From contig JADJKL010000008.1 in NCBI GenBank assembly GCA_016706055.1, forward strand, positions 186,001-250,000: 64,000 nt of DNA, read 5' to 3'. The position numbers and the translations under genes are program-made. This DNA comes from Chitinophagaceae bacterium. GTDB taxonomy: Bacteria; Bacteroidota; Bacteroidia; Chitinophagales; Chitinophagaceae. Below the pieces are notes generated by a model. The model saw only the letters and a program-made list of their open reading frames with translations, did no database searches and was not told where the DNA came from. How positions within the stretch are numbered: the first letter of the stretch is position 1; the number at the start of each line of letters is the position of its first letter. Positions 8,631 to 17,616 of the stretch are shown one piece after another.

Positions 8631-8656
8631 GTTCCCCTTTAGGGGACAGGGGCTTA
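8631..8656. repeat. CCCCTAAAGGGG element at the tig stop codon
   Basis: Read on the minus strand it is TAAGCCCCTGTCCCC followed by TAAAGGGGAAC; its first TAA is the tig stop codon. Related copies occur at 31131-31147, 31225-31250, 43051-43073 and 43150-43173. Confidence 0.7.
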
Positions 8657-10042
8657 ATGATGACTGTGCTGATGTTCTTCTACCATTTTGGTAAATTCGT
8701 CTGCACCGATATTTTTATCTTTTGGTTTTACCTGTGTGGCAGCCCATTCAAATATTTTTGTTGATTGAATACGGGTATAAGCATCTTCCACATATTTTCT
8801 ATCCTTCATCATTTTTTCTACATAATCAGCAACCCAAGGCTGGTCGTCGCTAAGATTTGCACCGCCCATATAGCTAAACAATTGTTGCTTGGCGAAAACT
8901 CTGATTTCTTCCGGATCAACTTGAATAGCATTGTCCTGAACAATTTTGTCAGAGATCAATGTCCATTTTAACTGATTCAAGAAGCCAGGAAATTCCTGTT
9001 CCACTTCTTCATCTGTTTTTGGAGCTTGTCCTTCTGCTTGTGTTCCTTGTGTCTTTATCCATTTCTTCAAAAACCCTTCAGGAAATTTTATTTCAGTATT
9101 GTCTACCAATTGGTGAAATATCTGATCATGAATCTGGTTATTGGCCTGTGCATTCCAATGTCTTTCTATTTCTTCCTTTAATTTATTACGCAGATCATCT
9201 TCTGTCTTTACATCCTGGTTTGGATAAAGCAGATTGAAGAATTCTTCATTCAATTCTCTTTTCTCCATCATGCCAACCTTAGTAATTACGATGTTGAAGA
9301 AACGTTCATCACCACCTGTTACATCTTTCAATCCAAGGTCACTAAGAATCCATTCTAATTCCTTTGCATCAAAAGCTTTTTTCAGTTGCACTGTTTCAGC
9401 ATCTTCCACTTTCTTACCCATCCATTTTTTGCGGGAAGCTTTGGAAAAATATTTTACAAGAATTGAATTGTCTTTGGTTATGCCGCCTTCAACAGCGTTT
9501 CCATCAGCATCTGCTTCCACAAAATTTACATTCAGTACATTTTCTTCAGAAGTTACAGTTTCTTCATCCTTCATATTGCCATGACGGTTCTGCAAACGGT
9601 CTATTTCGTTATTCACCATTTCGTCAGTAACAGGCACTACATACTTGGTGATTTTTGCTGTTGCCAAATCAGACAATTGAAATTCTGGCTTCATGCCAAT
9701 TTCAAAGTTGAAGGTATAATCAGCCGGTTTGTTTACATCCAATTGGGTAAAGTCAGACTCCAGCGGAAGTGGCTGAGCAAAAATATCCAGCTTATCAGTT
9801 TCCAGATAACCGATTAATTCACGGTCAACAGATTTCAATACCTCATCTGTAAAAAGAGAAGGGCCGTACATTTTTTTAATTAGTCCGGAAGGAACCATTC
9901 CTTTTCTAAAGCCAGGGATATTTGCTTTTTTGCTGTATTCTTTTAATGCTTTTTCAAAAGAGGGCAGGTAGTCGGTTTTTTCAAGTTTCACGGTAAGCTT
10001 TTCATGCAGCAAGCCGATGTTTTCTTTTGTAACTGTCGCCAT
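8654..10042 (-). CDS. tig: Trigger factor, ribosome-associated chaperone
   Basis: A 462-residue chaperone that binds the ribosome exit tunnel and shields nascent chains. The ribosome-binding signature GFRKGMVP is at residues 44-51. The middle domain corresponds to the FKBP-like region but lacks an obvious prolyl-isomerase motif, as is usual for Bacteroidota members. The long helical C-terminal arm domain follows from about residue 270, and the tail is His-rich (EEHQHSHH). It lies upstream of clpP and clpX, linking folding and degradation, and just downstream of a tRNA-Leu gene on the same strand. Confidence 0.95.
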   Translation of the reverse strand: MATVTKENIGLLHEKLTVKLEKTDYLPSFEKALKEYSKKANIPGFRKGMVPSGLIKKMYGPSLFTDEVLKSVDRELIGYLETDKLDIFAQPLPLESDFTQLDVNKPADYTFNFEIGMKPEFQLSDLATAKITKYVVPVTDEMVNNEIDRLQNRHGNMKDEETVTSEENVLNVNFVEADADGNAVEGGITKDNSILVKYFSKASRKKWMGKKVEDAETVQLKKAFDAKELEWILSDLGLKDVTGGDERFFNIVITKVGMMEKRELNEEFFNLLYPNQDVKTEDDLRNKLKEEIERHWNAQANNQIHDQIFHQLVDNTEIKFPEGFLKKWIKTQGTQAEGQAPKTDEEVEQEFPGFLNQLKWTLISDKIVQDNAIQVDPEEIRVFAKQQLFSYMGGANLSDDQPWVADYVEKMMKDRKYVEDAYTRIQSTKIFEWAATQVKPKDKNIGADEFTKMVEEHQHSHH

Positions 10043-10125
10043 AATTATGAATTGTTTTTAAAGTAAAAAGGCTAATCGGGGATGGTAGAAATTAACCAAT
10101 CCACCAATTAGCCTATTTTAAAGAG

Positions 10126-10207
10126 TCCGGATGGAGGGACTCGAACCCCCACACCTTACGGCATCAGATCCTAAGTCTGACGTGTCTACCAATTTCACCA
10201 CATCCGG
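10126..10207 (-). tRNA. tRNA-Leu, anticodon UAG
   Basis: On the minus strand the 82-nt sequence folds as a tRNA: acceptor stem CCGGATG / CATCCGG, D arm with AATTGGTAGA, anticodon stem TCAGA / TCTGA around CTTAGGA (anticodon TAG at 10171-10173), a long variable arm (GCCGTAAGGTGT) as in class II tRNAs, and a T loop TTCGAGT. The discriminator base is A, as expected for leucine. CCA is not encoded. Confidence 0.95.
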
Positions 10208-10345
10208 GTTTAAAATTCCAAATTTAAAATCACAAATTCCAACCAGTAATTTCCTAATTGGGATTTAGAATTTACCCCTTTGGGATTTTTAGTTTCGGGG
10301 TTGCAAATGTAGGGCATTTCTGTATATAATAACAGTTGTTTTTAC

Positions 10346-10353
10346 TAAATTCG
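10346..10353 (+). promoter_or_regulatory. -7-like box directly before rsh
   Basis: TAAATTCG matches TAnnTTTG at 7 of 8 positions and lies 6 nt before the rsh ATG, implying a leaderless or near-leaderless transcript. No clear TTTG -33 box is seen. Confidence 0.4.
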
Positions 10354-10359
10354 TAGACA

Positions 10360-12597
10360 ATGGAAACTATCGCCCAGATACCTAAGTATAACCTGAACGA
10401 GGAGGAAGAAAAGAAACTGATCCTCCGGGAATACCGTTCCCTGCTGAAAGTGCTGAAAGCCAAACTAAAACCGGGAGATAAGGATCTTGTTCGTATTGCT
10501 TTTGAAATGGCGGCAGAGGCACATAAAACCATGCGGAGGAAAAGTGGCGAGCCATATATTCTTCATCCGATTGCGGTAGCTAAAATTTGTGTGGAAGAGA
10601 TCGGACTTGGGGTTCGTTCTACCATTTGTGCATTGCTGCATGATACAGTGGAGGATACAGATATTACACTCGATGATATAAAAAGAGAATTTGGGGAAGA
10701 GATTTCAAAAATCGTTGATGGCCTTACAAAAATCTCCAACGTAATAGATGTTAATGCATCGCAGCAAGCGGAAAATTTTAAAAAAATATTACTGACCCTG
10801 ACAGATGACCCAAGGGTAATATTAATGAAGCTGGCTGACAGGTTACATAATATGCGGACACTCGACAGTATGAAGAGAGAGAAACAATTAAAAATTTCTT
10901 CTGAAACAGTGTATGTGTATGCACCGCTGGCGCATCGCATGGGGTTGTACAATGTTAAAACAGAAATGGAAGACTTAGCCATGAAGTTCATGGAGCCGGA
11001 TGTGTACAAAGACATTGCAAAAAAACTTTCTGAAACAAAAAAGGAACGTACAAGATTTATTAATGAATTTATTAAACCCATAAAAGACAAAATAACCAGA
11101 GCACATATTGAAGCAGAAATACATGGCCGTCCTAAAAGCATTCACTCCATCTGGAATAAAATGAAAAAGAAAGGAGTGGAGTTTGAAGAAGTGTATGACC
11201 TGTTTGCCATCCGTGCTATTCTTGATTCGCCAGCCGACAGAGAAAAAGAAGATTGCTGGAAAGTATATTCAATGATTACGGATGAATACAATCCTTCACC
11301 GGAAAGATTGAGAGACTGGTTGAGTAATCCAAAATCGAATGGCTATGAAGCATTGCATACAACAGTGATGGGGCCGCAAGGTCGTTGGGTGGAAGTGCAG
11401 ATACGTACCAAGAGAATGAATGAAATTGCAGAGAAAGGATTAGCTGCACATTGGAAATACAAAGAAGGAACGACTGACGAAAGCCGTTTTGATAAATGGT
11501 TTCAACAAATACGGGAAGTAATTACGAATCAGGAAACAGATGGCATTGATTTCTTACAGGACTTCAAAACAAGTTTTCTTGCCGAAGAAATTTATGTGTA
11601 CACACCTAAAGGCGATGTAAAAATGCTACCCGTTGGTTCTACTGCATTGGATTTTGCATTTTCTATTCATAGTGCTATTGGTGTAAAAACAATTGGCGCC
11701 AAAGTAAATCACAAACTGGTGCCCATCAGTCATAAACTGAACAGTGGTGATCAAGTAGAAATTATTACCAGCAATAAACAAAAGGCATCTGAAGACTGGC
11801 TCACATTTGTTGTTACTTCCAAAGCAAAAGGAAGAATAAGAGATGCACTGAAAGAAGATAAAAAACAAGTGGCTGATGAAGGGAAGTACACATTGCAACG
11901 CAAACTGGAAGGTGTGGGTGTTCCTATGTCGCAACATAATATTGACGAACTGGTGCAATGGTACAAACTAGGATCCCACTTGGATTTATTTTATCAGATT
12001 GCTGTAAAAAATATTGACTTAAAAGACCTGAAGGAATTTAAAGTGCTTGGTGATAAAATAGATGCGCCAAAGCCTGTAAAAATTCAAACAGAAAAAACAG
12101 AATATGTTCCCCAGCCGGGAAAGAAAGATGCCGAGCTGATAATTTTTGGCGAAAGCAGCGATAAGATTGTTTACAACTTGGCGAACTGTTGCAAACCCAT
12201 TCCCGGCGATGACGTTTTTGGATTTGTTACTACCGGAAAAGGATTAACTATTCATAGGACCAATTGCCCGAATGCAACAAAACTACTGTCCAATTATGGG
12301 CATCGGGTTGTAAAAACCAAATGGGCGAAGAACAAAGAGATATCATTTCTTACCGGTATTAAGATTGTGGGAATGGATGATGTGGGTATGGTTAATAAAA
12401 TTACTATGCTTATATCCGGCGATTTAAAAATAAATATCTCCGCATTAACTATTGAAGCAAATGAAGGCTTATTTCAAGGAAATATCAGGCTATTTGTACA
12501 TGATAAAGAAGAACTGGATAATTTGGTACGCAGAGTGTTAGAACTCCCTGGCATTGAATCGGTAGAACGGTATGATATGGAGGATATTCCCTCATAA
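10360..12597 (+). CDS. rsh: RelA/SpoT-family (p)ppGpp synthetase/hydrolase
   Basis: A 745-residue stringent-response enzyme. The N-terminal HD hydrolase domain has His69 and LLHDTVEDT (His94, Asp95, Glu98, Asp99), suggesting it can degrade (p)ppGpp. The synthetase domain follows (GRPKSIHSIWNKM near 257-269 and EVQIRT near 345). The TGS domain starts at EEIYVYTPKGD (about 408) and a C-terminal ACT domain (about 665-740) ends the protein. With both catalytic halves seemingly intact, it is probably bifunctional like SpoT or Rel. It is transcribed away from tRNA-Leu and tig. The start is set by the box 6 nt upstream and the length of the conserved N terminus. Confidence 0.96.
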   Translation: METIAQIPKYNLNEEEEKKLILREYRSLLKVLKAKLKPGDKDLVRIAFEMAAEAHKTMRRKSGEPYILHPIAVAKICVEEIGLGVRSTICALLHDTVEDTDITLDDIKREFGEEISKIVDGLTKISNVIDVNASQQAENFKKILLTLTDDPRVILMKLADRLHNMRTLDSMKREKQLKISSETVYVYAPLAHRMGLYNVKTEMEDLAMKFMEPDVYKDIAKKLSETKKERTRFINEFIKPIKDKITRAHIEAEIHGRPKSIHSIWNKMKKKGVEFEEVYDLFAIRAILDSPADREKEDCWKVYSMITDEYNPSPERLRDWLSNPKSNGYEALHTTVMGPQGRWVEVQIRTKRMNEIAEKGLAAHWKYKEGTTDESRFDKWFQQIREVITNQETDGIDFLQDFKTSFLAEEIYVYTPKGDVKMLPVGSTALDFAFSIHSAIGVKTIGAKVNHKLVPISHKLNSGDQVEIITSNKQKASEDWLTFVVTSKAKGRIRDALKEDKKQVADEGKYTLQRKLEGVGVPMSQHNIDELVQWYKLGSHLDLFYQIAVKNIDLKDLKEFKVLGDKIDAPKPVKIQTEKTEYVPQPGKKDAELIIFGESSDKIVYNLANCCKPIPGDDVFGFVTTGKGLTIHRTNCPNATKLLSNYGHRVVKTKWAKNKEISFLTGIKIVGMDDVGMVNKITMLISGDLKINISALTIEANEGLFQGNIRLFVHDKEELDNLVRRVLELPGIESVERYDMEDIPS

Positions 12598-12707
12598 TCC
12601 GAATTAATTTTTGCTGATTGTTTTCCACTGATGCCTGCATTTAGGCGACAAATTATTATCTTACCAGCTTTGTTTAAGGACAGATTTGTAATTGCATAGA
12701 AATTATT

Positions 12708-15700
12708 ATGAGATTGAATTACTTGAGGTTATTGGTATTAATGCTGATGTTCCAATTTTTTTCTGGAACAGTAAATGCGCAAAGTTGTACTCCAACAAAC
12801 ATAAATGGCACTTCTCTAAATTTTACCTGTCTTCAATCTTGTGCTGATTTGAATTTTCAAATACCAGATATAAGAGGAACTGAAAATTATGTGGTTAATG
12901 CAATTCCATACAATCCGCTACCATATGTAACAGCAGCACCTGCTTTGACTTTGGCTTGTGCTAGTCAAGATGATAAATATTTTGACATAACTAATATTCC
13001 TTTTCAGTTCTGCTTTTATGGTATAAATTATTCGCAACTTTCTGTAAGTACTAATGGTGCAATAACATTTGATATTCGAAATGCACTAAGAGGCTCGAAT
13101 TATAATTTAAACACTGGTGTTGTACTTCCTTATGAGGGAACAGGCAGCCAAGGTTCAGGGTCTTGTCCAAATCCTGACAATAATGTTCGCCTACCTCTTG
13201 CTGCAATCTTTGGACCTTTTTGTGATATTTTTCCTCAAGCAGGTGATCCTAATTATAAACTAGAAGCAAGAACAGAAGGAATCTCTCCATGTAGTAGATA
13301 TATAATTAGTTTTTCCAGAATTCCAATGTATGGATGTGGAACGTTAAGAATGACTAGCCAGATTGTACTTTATGAGAGTACTGGAGTAATTGATGTTTTT
13401 ATTGAGAGTAAACCGAATTGTACTAATAACACCAGTGGGTTAGGGATAGTGGGTATTCAAAATTCACTTGTCGGTACTCCTGGAGAACTGGCAGTCACTG
13501 CTCCAGGAAGAGGTGCTAATAATGGACCTTGGTCCGCAACCAATGAAGGATGGAGATTTACACCTTCTGGTGCAACATCTAATTTTGTAAATTCTGAATT
13601 ATATGTTTTAGGAGGAACTGTTCCAATTTCAACTGCTACTACAACAAATACAACTCCCGGTTTAATCGATATCACTTTTTCAAATATTTGCTTTAGTGCT
13701 GCTACCCAACAATATAGGGTTAGAACAACTTATTCATCTTGTTCAAATCCTTTAGACTTTATCATTATTGATGATACTGTCACAGTAAATAAATTATTGA
13801 TGCCTGTCATTATCGGCATGGGACCAACTTCTTGTGCTGGTGCTAGTAATGGAACTTTGCATGTAAGTCCTACTGGAATTGCCCCTTACAGCTATTCATT
13901 AGATGGCGGGGCATTGGTTAATAGCCCGGGTGATTATACATTTATGAATGTAAGTGCTGGTTGGCATACGATTATTGCTTACGATGTAAATGGTTGTGCA
14001 ACTGATCTTACTGATGTTGAAGTGTGGAACGGTCCGCCCATTACAACAACTGCTGCTAAAACAGATGTGTTATGCAATGGAAATGCGAATGGTACAATTA
14101 CTGTTACCCAACCAACTATTGGCATCGCTCCGTTCGAATATTCTTTAGATGGAACAAACTGGCAAACAAGTAATGTATTTAATGGGTTGGTAGCAAATAC
14201 TTACACTGTGTTTTTCAGAGAAGGTAATGGTTGTCAGAATAGTTTATCAATAACAGTTGCCGAGCCACTTGTTCTATCGGCTTCATCTTCATTTGCTCCG
14301 GTGGTTTGTAATGGAGAAAGTAATGGTGTCATCACCATTAATTCTGCCGGAGGTGTTACTCCGTATCAATATTCAATTGATGGAGGAACTACATGGCAAG
14401 CCAGCAATATATTTAATGTGCAGGCTAATCCATATACAGTAACTATCCGTGATGCCAATAATTGTATAACAACTCAATCAGTTACTGTTACCGAACCAGC
14501 AGCATTAACAGCAAGCTCAGCTAACAGCCCCGCCAGTTGTGATGGAGGTGATGATGGAATTATTAATATAACCGCTGCCGGTGGAAATGTAGGGTATGAA
14601 TATTCAATTGACAACGGTACTACCTGGCAGGCTAGTAATATATTTAATACAGGTCCGGGCAATTTTACAATAACAGTTCGAGATGGTAAAAATTGTACAA
14701 CTTCATTTCCAACAACTGTGGCATTGGCAAATAATTTCACTTTTACGCCGCAAACTGATGCAGTTATTTGTGAAGGAGCTTCCACGCAGTTAGAACTAAT
14801 TTCAAATGCTACTCAATATAGTTGGTCGCCTGCAACCGGATTAAGTGATGCGACTATTTCAAATCCTGTGGCTAACCCGACTATTACTACGCAATACACC
14901 GTAACAGCAACGTTGGGAAGATGCAGTGCAGATGATATAGTGATTGTAAATGTAAATGCGGCACCAATACCTGATGCAGGTACTGACGGATATATTTGTT
15001 ATGGGCAAACCTATCAACTTCAAGCATCTGGAGGTACACAATATCAATGGACACCGGATACTTATCTGAATAGTGCAACAATTGCAAATCCTGTAGCAGC
15101 CGCAACAAAAGATATTACTTATACGTTGTCCATTTTGTCCGATGCGAATGGTTGTCCATCGCTAACAACTGATGAAGTGTATGTAGATGTGACACCGCCA
15201 ATTAAAGTAACAACATTACCTTACGATACGATTGGTTATAGTGGAGATCAGTTTCAACTGTTAGCCGTTCCAAACGATTCCGATGTTATCAATTATTTAT
15301 GGACACCATCCAAAGGATTAAATGATCCTCGGATTCATAACCCTACTGTTACGTTGGGAGCTAATGGAGATGTAACACAATACCAGGTTATTACTTCAAC
15401 AATTGCAGGATGCAAAGGCGAAGGTTATATAACAGTTAGAGTATATAAAGGTCCTGACATTTATGTGCCAACTGCTTTTACACCAAACGGTGATGGAAGA
15501 AATGACAGGTTTTTACCAGTGCCTGTTGGAATTAAATCACTGAATTATTTCCGTGTGTTTAATCGCTGGGGTCAACTGCTCTTTCAGACAAAAACTTTAC
15601 ATGATGGATGGGATGGAAAATTCAATAGCACTCAACAAGCTTCCGGTGTATATGTGTGGATGATTGAAGCGGTTACTAACCAAGATAAGGTGATTACTAA

Positions 15701-15728
15701 AAAAGGAACTGTAACCATAATAAGGTAA
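12708..15728 (+). CDS. Secreted T9SS type B cargo with SprB-type repeats
   Basis: A 1006-residue secreted protein with a signal peptide (residues 1-24, ending GTVNAQ). An N-terminal domain of about 340 residues is rich in Cys and Asn. Four SprB-like repeats follow, each beginning with a C-x-G-x-x-(N/D)-G-x-(I/L) pattern at nt about 13830, 14065, 14305 and 14530 and containing YS(L/I)DGG or YSIDNG. Two more beta-sandwich units follow (YSWSPATGL, YQWTPDTYL), then the type B sorting domain (IYVPTAFTPNGDGRND, FNRWGQ, GWDGK) at residues about 918-1006. SprB repeats occur in gliding adhesins of Flavobacteria, so surface adhesion is likely, but gliding itself is not shown. It stands alone between rsh and purA. 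Confidence 0.88.
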   Translation: MRLNYLRLLVLMLMFQFFSGTVNAQSCTPTNINGTSLNFTCLQSCADLNFQIPDIRGTENYVVNAIPYNPLPYVTAAPALTLACASQDDKYFDITNIPFQFCFYGINYSQLSVSTNGAITFDIRNALRGSNYNLNTGVVLPYEGTGSQGSGSCPNPDNNVRLPLAAIFGPFCDIFPQAGDPNYKLEARTEGISPCSRYIISFSRIPMYGCGTLRMTSQIVLYESTGVIDVFIESKPNCTNNTSGLGIVGIQNSLVGTPGELAVTAPGRGANNGPWSATNEGWRFTPSGATSNFVNSELYVLGGTVPISTATTTNTTPGLIDITFSNICFSAATQQYRVRTTYSSCSNPLDFIIIDDTVTVNKLLMPVIIGMGPTSCAGASNGTLHVSPTGIAPYSYSLDGGALVNSPGDYTFMNVSAGWHTIIAYDVNGCATDLTDVEVWNGPPITTTAAKTDVLCNGNANGTITVTQPTIGIAPFEYSLDGTNWQTSNVFNGLVANTYTVFFREGNGCQNSLSITVAEPLVLSASSSFAPVVCNGESNGVITINSAGGVTPYQYSIDGGTTWQASNIFNVQANPYTVTIRDANNCITTQSVTVTEPAALTASSANSPASCDGGDDGIINITAAGGNVGYEYSIDNGTTWQASNIFNTGPGNFTITVRDGKNCTTSFPTTVALANNFTFTPQTDAVICEGASTQLELISNATQYSWSPATGLSDATISNPVANPTITTQYTVTATLGRCSADDIVIVNVNAAPIPDAGTDGYICYGQTYQLQASGGTQYQWTPDTYLNSATIANPVAAATKDITYTLSILSDANGCPSLTTDEVYVDVTPPIKVTTLPYDTIGYSGDQFQLLAVPNDSDVINYLWTPSKGLNDPRIHNPTVTLGANGDVTQYQVITSTIAGCKGEGYITVRVYKGPDIYVPTAFTPNGDGRNDRFLPVPVGIKSLNYFRVFNRWGQLLFQTKTLHDGWDGKFNSTQQASGVYVWMIEAVTNQDKVITKKGTVTIIR

Positions 15729-15793
15729 AATTTCTCTTATCAAAATAATAATATCAACAGCAATATTGGCTTATTCACAGCTACAGGATTTAA

Positions 15794-15825
15794 TTCGGTA
15801 GCTTTTTTGCGAACCCTTATTTTTG
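15794..15825 (+). promoter_or_regulatory. Probable purA promoter
   Basis: TATTTTTG (15818-15825) is an exact TAnnTTTG box. TTCG at 15794-15797 lies 20 nt upstream in the -33 position with one mismatch to TTTG. The box is about 50 nt before the purA start. Confidence 0.5.
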
Positions 15826-15876
15826 CTGCATACAATTTCCCTTTTCAATTTAGAAGGGAAAAATAATAAAAGCAGC

Positions 15877-17067
15877 ATGGTAGATGTAATACTTGGCCTC
15901 CAATGGGGCGATGAAGGAAAAGGAAAGATTGTTGATTTTTTTGCTAAAGATTATGATGTAGTTGCCCGTTTTCAAGGCGGTCCAAATGCCGGACACACTT
16001 TGTATGTTAACGATAAAAAGGTAGTACTTCATCAAATACCTTCTGGAGTTTTTCATCAAGGCATTATTAACCTTATCGGCAATGGAGTTGTATTGGATCC
16101 TATTACATTAAAAAAGGAATGTGACACAGTGGCTTCTTTTGGTGTTGATTTGAAGAAAAATCTTTTCATTGCAGAAAGAACACATCTGATTATTCCAACA
16201 CACAGGGCTTTGGACAAAGCTGCTGAGTTAGCAAAAGGAAATGAAAAAATCGGTTCTACTCTAAAAGGAATTGGCCCAACTTATATGGACAAAACCGGCC
16301 GTAATGGTTTGCGGGTCGGCGATTTGCTGGATAAGGATTTCAAAAGTCACTACAATAAGTTGAAAGCAAAACATCAGCAGTTGCTGGATAATTATAATTT
16401 TCAGGAAGATATTGCTGACTGGGAAAATGATTTTTTTGAAGCGGTGGAGTTCTTAAAACAATTGAATATTGTTAATGGCGAATACTTCATTGATGAAAAA
16501 ATTAAAGAAGGAAAAAGAATTTTAGCGGAAGGTGCACAAGGTACTATGCTGGATGTTGATTTTGGTACTTTCCCGTTTGTTACATCTTCTAACACCACTA
16601 CGGCTGGTGTTTGTAGTGGCTTAGGCGTTGCTCCACAGCATATCCGTGATGTAATAGGAATTACAAAGGCTTATTGCACCAGAGTTGGCAGTGGACCTTT
16701 CCCAACAGAGCTGGAAGATGAAACTGGCGAAGAGTTACGGAAACTTGGAAGTGAATTTGGTGCCACCACCGGCCGCCCAAGACGCTGCGGCTGGATTGAT
16801 CTGGTAGCTTTAAATTTTGCCTGTATGATCAACGGCGTTACTAAAATTGTAATGACCAAGGCTGACGTATTAGACACTTTCAAAGAATTACAAGTTTGCA
16901 CGGATTACAATATAGATGGCAAAAATACAAGGCAAATGCCTTTGCAAATGGGAAGGACAAAGCCAGTTCCTGTGTATAAAAGTTTTCCGGGCTGGACTTA
17001 TATTGGAGTAAATGTTCACTATATCTCTAATGGGCCGGGAAGAGAACAGATAATTGAAGTGAAATAA
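15877..17067 (+). CDS. purA: Adenylosuccinate synthetase
   Basis: PurA joins IMP and aspartate using GTP, the first committed step to AMP. The protein starts MVDVILGLQWGDEGKGKIVD, with the GDEGKGK phosphate loop at once after the start. The GPNAGHTLY motif carries the catalytic His, and the TTTGRPRRCGW-like motif (ATTGRPRRCGW) near the C-terminal third binds IMP and aspartate. The frame is open 54 nt further upstream, but the ATG at 15877 matches the family N terminus exactly. Length is 396 residues, slightly shorter than in E. coli. It is followed 94 nt later by an acidic protein gene and pabB. Confidence 0.96.
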   Translation: MVDVILGLQWGDEGKGKIVDFFAKDYDVVARFQGGPNAGHTLYVNDKKVVLHQIPSGVFHQGIINLIGNGVVLDPITLKKECDTVASFGVDLKKNLFIAERTHLIIPTHRALDKAAELAKGNEKIGSTLKGIGPTYMDKTGRNGLRVGDLLDKDFKSHYNKLKAKHQQLLDNYNFQEDIADWENDFFEAVEFLKQLNIVNGEYFIDEKIKEGKRILAEGAQGTMLDVDFGTFPFVTSSNTTTAGVCSGLGVAPQHIRDVIGITKAYCTRVGSGPFPTELEDETGEELRKLGSEFGATTGRPRRCGWIDLVALNFACMINGVTKIVMTKADVLDTFKELQVCTDYNIDGKNTRQMPLQMGRTKPVPVYKSFPGWTYIGVNVHYISNGPGREQIIEVK

Positions 17068-17161
17068 TCTTTACGTTTTGTATTAAATAAAAAAAAGTCA
17101 TCTAAAAATTTGGCGAATTAAAAACTTCGCTGAAATTTTACATAATAATCCTGTTGAGACT

Positions 17162-17593
17162 ATGGCAATTAAACCAGTAAAAGGAAGTAAGACTTCTGAA
17201 AATGCTAATTCAGCTTCTGAAAAAGCTGCAGCAAAAAAACCATCTTCTAAACCTGCGAAGGACGAAGAGGATGACGATGATGATCTTTTAGATGAAGAAG
17301 AGGTAAAGCCTTCCAAGAAAGGCGCAAAAGCTGCATCTAAAAAAGGCAAAGACGATGACGACGATGATGATGATTCTGCCGACGAAAAAGATGATTGGGA
17401 AAAGCCTGAAGCAGAAGAGGAAGAATGGGATCCTGATTTCGAGGAGTTCGACACTCCTTCATCTAAAGGAAAAAAAGCTGGCAAAAAAGCTGCCGACGAT
17501 GATGACTTTAAAGTGGATGACGAATTTAAAGATCTCTTTGATGACAAAGATGATTTTGACGACGATGATGATGACTCCTCCGATGATTATTAA
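17162..17593 (+). CDS. Highly acidic low-complexity protein, 143 residues
   Basis: The protein is made almost entirely of Asp, Glu, Lys, Ser and Ala, with Asp runs of up to eight alternating with Lys-rich patches. Two ordered-looking segments stand out: EEEWDPDFEEFD (near residue 85) and DDEFKDLFDD near the end. These aromatic-in-acid motifs suggest a conserved binding peptide within a disordered chain. No signal peptide is present, so it is cytoplasmic. Similar acidic proteins are found in Bacteroidota; function is unknown, and homology annotations of such sequences are unreliable because of composition. The antisense ORF here is a serine-rich shadow. Confidence 0.75.
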   Translation: MAIKPVKGSKTSENANSASEKAAAKKPSSKPAKDEEDDDDDLLDEEEVKPSKKGAKAASKKGKDDDDDDDDSADEKDDWEKPEAEEEEWDPDFEEFDTPSSKGKKAGKKAADDDDFKVDDEFKDLFDDKDDFDDDDDDSSDDY

Positions 17594-17616
17594 CAGAACA
17601 GCAATGTTCACTCAAA

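Noticed and set aside
17098..17547. 149-residue serine-rich ORF antisense to the acidic protein
   Set aside because: Runs of Ser are the reverse complement of Asp/Glu codons (GAY, GAR). The + frame is the real gene.
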